A stretch of DNA of 64,000 bases from Toxoplasma gondii ME49 (taxonomy: Eukaryota; Apicomplexa; Conoidasida; Eucoccidiorida; Sarcocystidae), in assembly GCF_000006565.2 (NCBI RefSeq), contig NC_031473.1, forward strand, positions 1,495,903 through 1,559,902. Direction: 5' to 3'. Of the stretch, positions 60,401-64,000 are shown in pieces; the stretch's first letter is position 1; the number at the start of each line of letters is the position of its first letter. Both the position numbers and the translations under genes were made by a program. The notes below the pieces were generated by a model that searched no databases, was not told the origin of the DNA, and saw only the letters and a list, made by a program, of their open reading frames with translations.

Positions 60401-63400
60401 GAGAAACAGGATCAAAGCATCGGAAAGGGAAGGCGAAATGCACACAGAAAAACCATCAGGGCGTTTTCTCCATCCGAAGTCTCCCGTCTCCGTTCTCTAA
60501 TCCGTTGCGCAGCAGATTTCCTTTCTTTTTGGATAAGCCGAAGCACACCGACGGTGCATGTGAATCAGAAGAATGCGTACACTCGCTGAGATGAACGAAA
60601 CCGACACACACGGCGCATGCATACGCTGAGGTTCCGTATCGTTTTGCTCTCCGGTTTCCAGACCTTCTTGTCTGGGCCTCAGGCTCACGAGAGGCGAGGC
60701 CAGGAACTCTGAGCGTACCCCAGGTGTGTGTTGATTGCATGTTCGACGTCGCTCATGAGGTTCTTGAAATCTGGCGCCTCAGCCTCAGTAAAAAAGTCTC
60801 TTTCAATTGCAATGGCAGCGACCTCTGTTCCCTCCACCTGATCGTAGGACCTCTTCTTCACTCGGGGAACTGCACCTTTCTTCACGACCTTCTTCGGCTC
60901 TTCATCTCCTTGGACCGCCTCTGCCGAAACGCTCTCCTCCGCAACCGCCGCCGCGGCCGCGTCGCCATGCTCTTCTTCGTTGCCTTCTGCGCCCTGCTTG
61001 TCCTCTGCTCCGTTGTCTGTGAAAAAACACAAAACGCAAGAACGAACACTGACAACAGGCAGACCTTCTTCTTCGTTCCGACTTCCATCGTGTTTCCTTC
61101 TTTTGACTCTTTGTCTCTGAGAAGTCGAACCGGAATGACCAGAGAAAACGCCCAGAAGAGAGACGATTACTGCTCCAGTAACAGATAGGTCCACAGAGAC
61201 TCCCCACGCGGCCCTTCCTAGCTGCTGTGCTGCACCTGCTCTGGGCGGCGGAGTGCTACGGCCAACAAGGAGAGACTAAGCAAAGAAAAAAAGGAATAAA
61301 AGACAAGCGCAACAACACACAGAGAATCAACGCGTGGAAAAAGGAGATGATCACCATGGAGAACGACGAAAGAATCACCAAAGAGAAACAGAACCTTGAC
61401 TGGCAATGCATTGATATAGTAATCGTACAAACACTCAGCTAGTTATTGAGTGAAACTCGTATGAGTCCAAAACCATAACTCCACGATAAATTGGTGCTTA
61501 TACAAGATACTATTTTATATATACTTTTAGATTAAATGCTCTATCCATTGTAAATAACTTTAAACAACCCGATTGGTGTTTTTATGAATTACCTGTATTT
61601 GCATTTGATGAGATTTATTATTATTATTCAGTCCCTTTAAATATCTATACTAATAGAAATAAATATAAATCAACACTATCCAAATTAGGAATGCAATTAA
61701 AATTTCAAAAAAGCTAAACTTCGTATGTAATTGTTGATAGGGTATTACTATTAAATTTAAATAATTTCTTCCTAATCAAAATGGGATTATTATCTTCCTA
61801 TTTCAAAGTGGAATCTATTATCCATATTGAATATTTTGTTATTTAGGATCAATTGTTAGTAATATGGGTAATTCCGTCTCAACTATAAACTCTATTATTT
61901 TTAATATGTTTGGTTCGTCAAGAAGGATTTAACTTCTAATAATAATTTAACAACATATCTTAAAACTCATGCAGAAAATTTTGCTCAATTCGAACGACCA
62001 TTAATGGTATTGTAAGAAAATACACATTAATTTCTTTTTAAACGTTGTTCGGCTCCTACGGTTTTAGAATCTCAACTGCATACATGTATAGTTGAATTAT
62101 TTATGAAAACGAAAGCTGGATTAAAATATTTTACAATTCGGAAATGATATCGAGGTAATTAACTAGAAGGTAGCTTGTATAATTTTACAACTAACGGAGG
62201 ACTTTGTATAAAGGTTATTGAAATTCGATGCAAATTGAAATGTGATCAGCAATAGCTTGAAAATATCCTTCTACATATTAAATAGATCTTTTAGTATTTG
62301 GTTTTTATAGCGGTGCTTTCAGACTGTCAAGATTCTGATACTGGAACTGAAATGTGATATATTGGAAAAAGTACAAAAAGCGATATTTTATCTAAACGTC
62401 TTTCTTTTAATTTTTCTCTGTATACTTATAGACGTTCAGTTGCAATTCAAACCGGCATTTAATAGTTATAATTATTATGGATGTAATGCCTTATTAATAG
62501 GATGAAGAGCCTTTACAGCTACGATTCTTAATACTATTATCAATGTTTCAGGATATAACCATCAAGATGTTACAAAATTCCAAACGTGAATCAGACGTTT
62601 TCTTCTTTCTATTACAGAAAAGGTTAAATCTAAAACATACATTAATGATTCCACGTTACGAGTATTATTATAATGTATGTTTTGAAATTTCTTTTGAATT
62701 AGAAGATTCCCTTTTAATCGTAGCAAGGCTGTAAAAATTGTGATTAATTGTTTTATTTCAATAATGTTGTTTAAAATTATGAATTTCAAAATAAAGACTT
62801 TTTTCAACCAGATCGAATACACTTTTCATAAGGATTTTTACTTTTTTACAAGAAATTATTTTAATAAAAAAATATATGTCCATAATATTGTAATTTTGAC
62901 TACAAATGTAAAAAATGAAAGTTGATTTGTCTTTTTGAGTATGTTTTAAAGTCAGTAATATTTATTTTTTAGATAATGTTCAATATATACATTGTTTGAT
63001 AAAAATCCTTTTGCCACTAACATCTCGGAATTTGCAAACATCAATTTTCCCCTAATATATATTGATTCTGGAATTACCTAAATATAGTTCATGCATTTTT
63101 TTCTCTATAACAGTAGGAGAGGAAGGCGGCTGGGAAGCAGAGAAAAGGCATGTAGATGATAGAGGAGATAAACAGAGAAGAGGCACGGCAGAAAGCCACA
63201 GACAGAAACAGAGAGAAACTAGACTAGGCAAACACAAGAGAAGGAGGGGGGGAAGCGACAGAGGAGAAGGACGGAGAAGAAGCGCAGAGACAACAACAGA
63301 GAGCAGACACAGACAGCAGAGGAGGCCAAAAACATAGAAAAGGCACCGAGGAAACGAGAGACAGAAGACGTAGAGAGAATGCTATGAAAAACACGACAAC

Positions 63401-63701
63401 AGGAGGGAAACGGGGGGACAAAAAGAAAAGGAAAACGACACAAAATAGGTAAACAAACGAAGAACATGGGGGGGATGCGCAGAAACAATCGAGGGAAAAG
63501 CGGAGAAAATCGAGGAAAAATTAAAAAGGAACAGATGACAAACCGAGAGGAGAAACGCCGAGCGAAATTAGGGGTAAAAAAAATAAAAATAGAGAGAAAA
63601 AAAAAGCCATGCCTCGAAGGCGTTTCGCGCTTACCGGCGCCCTCGTGGCCAGCCTTGCGTCGTTGCTTCCGCGCTTTCCTCTGTGCGTCTTCACGAGATT
63701 G
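57491..63701 (-). CDS. K/E-rich protein, multi-exon, 5' end not certain; intron hosts an apicoplast insertion
   Basis: I do not recognise the family. Four exons join in phase on the - strand: 63701-63635 (ends GGCGCCG|gtaagc), 61016-60719 (acceptor ttttttcacag, donor gtacgc), 60385-60198 (acceptor ctttgtag, donor gtgaga) and 58960-57491 (acceptor gtgcgtcag, stop TAG/TAA class). The first three encode a basic stretch (RKARKQRRK), an acidic Ala/Glu segment, KKRSYDQVEGTEVAAIAIER, then a folded-looking part (KNLMSDVEHAINTHLG, YAEKRIVFAVGPPMDDATE). The last exon begins GGATLQWDGPGTNILDRIAQ. It continues with two long KKEKK tracts, a duplicated Pro/Ala-rich unit, a Ser-rich block and a C-terminal coiled coil (AYRRLEEENTRLAATRRRDD). 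Linking exon 3 to 58960 is inference from phase. An alternative 38-nt last exon at 60080-60043 also fits. An upstream first exon probably lies beyond 64000. Confidence 0.5.
58397..58744 (-). repeat. 174-bp in-frame tandem duplication in the K/E-rich exon
   Basis: Two head-to-tail copies (about 58397-58570 and 58571-58744) are aligned by the landmarks aggatgctag at 58431 and aggacgctag at 58605. Each encodes 58 residues: an SILLP or SVLLP start, an acidic GEDGEKE-type spacer and a KKEKK run, next to the LAPPPVPVPAAAIP block. Few substitutions separate the copies, so the duplication looks recent. Confidence 0.85.
61480..63105 (+). pseudogene. sufB: Decayed apicoplast sufB (ycf24) fragment inserted in the nucleus (NUPT)
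   Basis: Base composition drops abruptly to very AT-rich DNA between sequence of normal nuclear GC. On the + strand, fragments in shifting frames match SufB, the scaffold ATPase partner of the plastid Fe-S assembly complex, in the correct order. Near 61553 there is NNFKQPDW, then YYYYSVPLNIYTN. Near 61940-62010 there is LTTYLK ... AQFER. Near 62050-62150, CSAP, ESQLHTCIVEL and KYFTIRKWYRG. Near 62190-62275, NFTTNGGLC, then SAIAWKYPS. Near 62326-62460, QDSDTGTEM, YIGKSTKSDILSK and YTYRRSVAI. In-frame TGA replaces Trp at 62145-62147 (RKWY) and 62258-62260 (AWKYP), as in the apicoplast code. Several TAA stops and frameshifts show it is dead. The 62760-63105 part is AT-rich but unassigned; it could be the adjoining apicoplast spacer or the next gene. 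Confidence 0.85.
63110..63470 (+). repeat. GA-rich purine tract beside the apicoplast insertion
   Basis: A purine-rich run of agagaa, cagaga and gaagg units starts immediately at the right-hand edge of the AT-rich insertion. It belongs to the nuclear intron, where its complement is a CT tract as seen in other introns of this window. Confidence 0.75.
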
Positions 63702-64000
63702 CTGACAAGACACACAGAGAACGTCTCTCTCAATGCATGCACACCCTCAAAAGCCGAGTCACATCTCAGATGTTTCTTCTCGTTGGCATGTTCGTTCTAC
63801 TCCATCTCCTCGCAGGAACAGTCAGGCAGAGCCGTCTTCATTGGCATTTCAGTGAGCATCCCCCGACAAAGAGCACTCGTCCAGGTTGTTGCTCCCCATC
63901 ACCCATTAGTCTCTTTCTCTCTCCTCCCGGGATTGTTCTTTTCATCGTTTCCTCACAGTATTTCAGAGCACGTTCTTCCTCTATCTACTTTTGCCTTCAA
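63702..64000. other. No gene identified at the window end
   Basis: Upstream (in - orientation) of the exon at 63701-63635 there is a plausible acceptor (gtgtcttgtcag). The remaining bases look like intron or 5' flank, with no convincing further exon. Confidence 0.4.

Noticed and set aside
61480..63105. Alternative idea that the AT-rich block is a mitochondrial insertion
   Set aside because: Its fragments match SufB order and residues; I saw no cob, cox1 or cox3 signatures. UGA-Trp alone would not discriminate, but the SufB match does.
1..64000. CRISPR arrays, bacterial operons, ribosome-binding sites, insertion sequences, rRNA and tRNA genes
   Set aside because: None seen. The gene structure is eukaryotic; no cloverleaf-like segment with a TTCRA arm and acceptor stem was found by eye, and no transposase, integrase or reverse-transcriptase motif appears.

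Overview
The window looks like nuclear DNA of a tissue-cyst coccidian (Toxoplasma gondii, or a close relative such as Hammondia or Neospora). I infer this from many short exons split by 0.3-1 kb GT..AG introns, roughly 50-55% GC coding sequence, introns rich in TA microsatellites or strand-biased pyrimidine/purine runs, long Ser/Pro/Glu-rich single-exon frames, a double-headed phosphofructokinase, ApiAP2-type DNA-binding domains, and a decayed apicoplast gene lodged in the nuclear sequence. The species call is inference; no database was searched.

Layout: 391-3715 (+) holds the last five exons of an AP-1/AP-2 beta-adaptin, whose 5' part lies outside the window. 4844-5449 (-) is a possible small two-exon gene. 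5450-9324 has no gene I can defend. 9325-13291 (+) holds the four 3' exons of an unrecognised protein. 13292-18418 has nothing firm. 18419-23424 (-) is a 1666-residue, mostly low-complexity exon with a C-terminal coiled coil. 23835-26600 (-) contains several splice-bounded blocks of a possible further gene. 27866-41171 (+) is a 19-exon phosphofructokinase with two fused PFK halves. 41172-45743 separates two convergent genes. 45744-50841 (-) is a two-exon ApiAP2 protein. 50842-57490 has only weak candidates. 57491-63701 (-) is a multi-exon K/E-rich protein. Its largest intron contains a decayed copy of the apicoplast sufB (ycf24) gene.

The best-supported functions are vesicle coat assembly (beta-adaptin), the committed step of glycolysis (PFK) and transcription control (ApiAP2). 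The genes do not form a pathway, as expected for a eukaryotic chromosome. Exon coordinates were read by eye and checked for phase continuity. They may be off by one or two bases, and start exons are the least certain part of each model.
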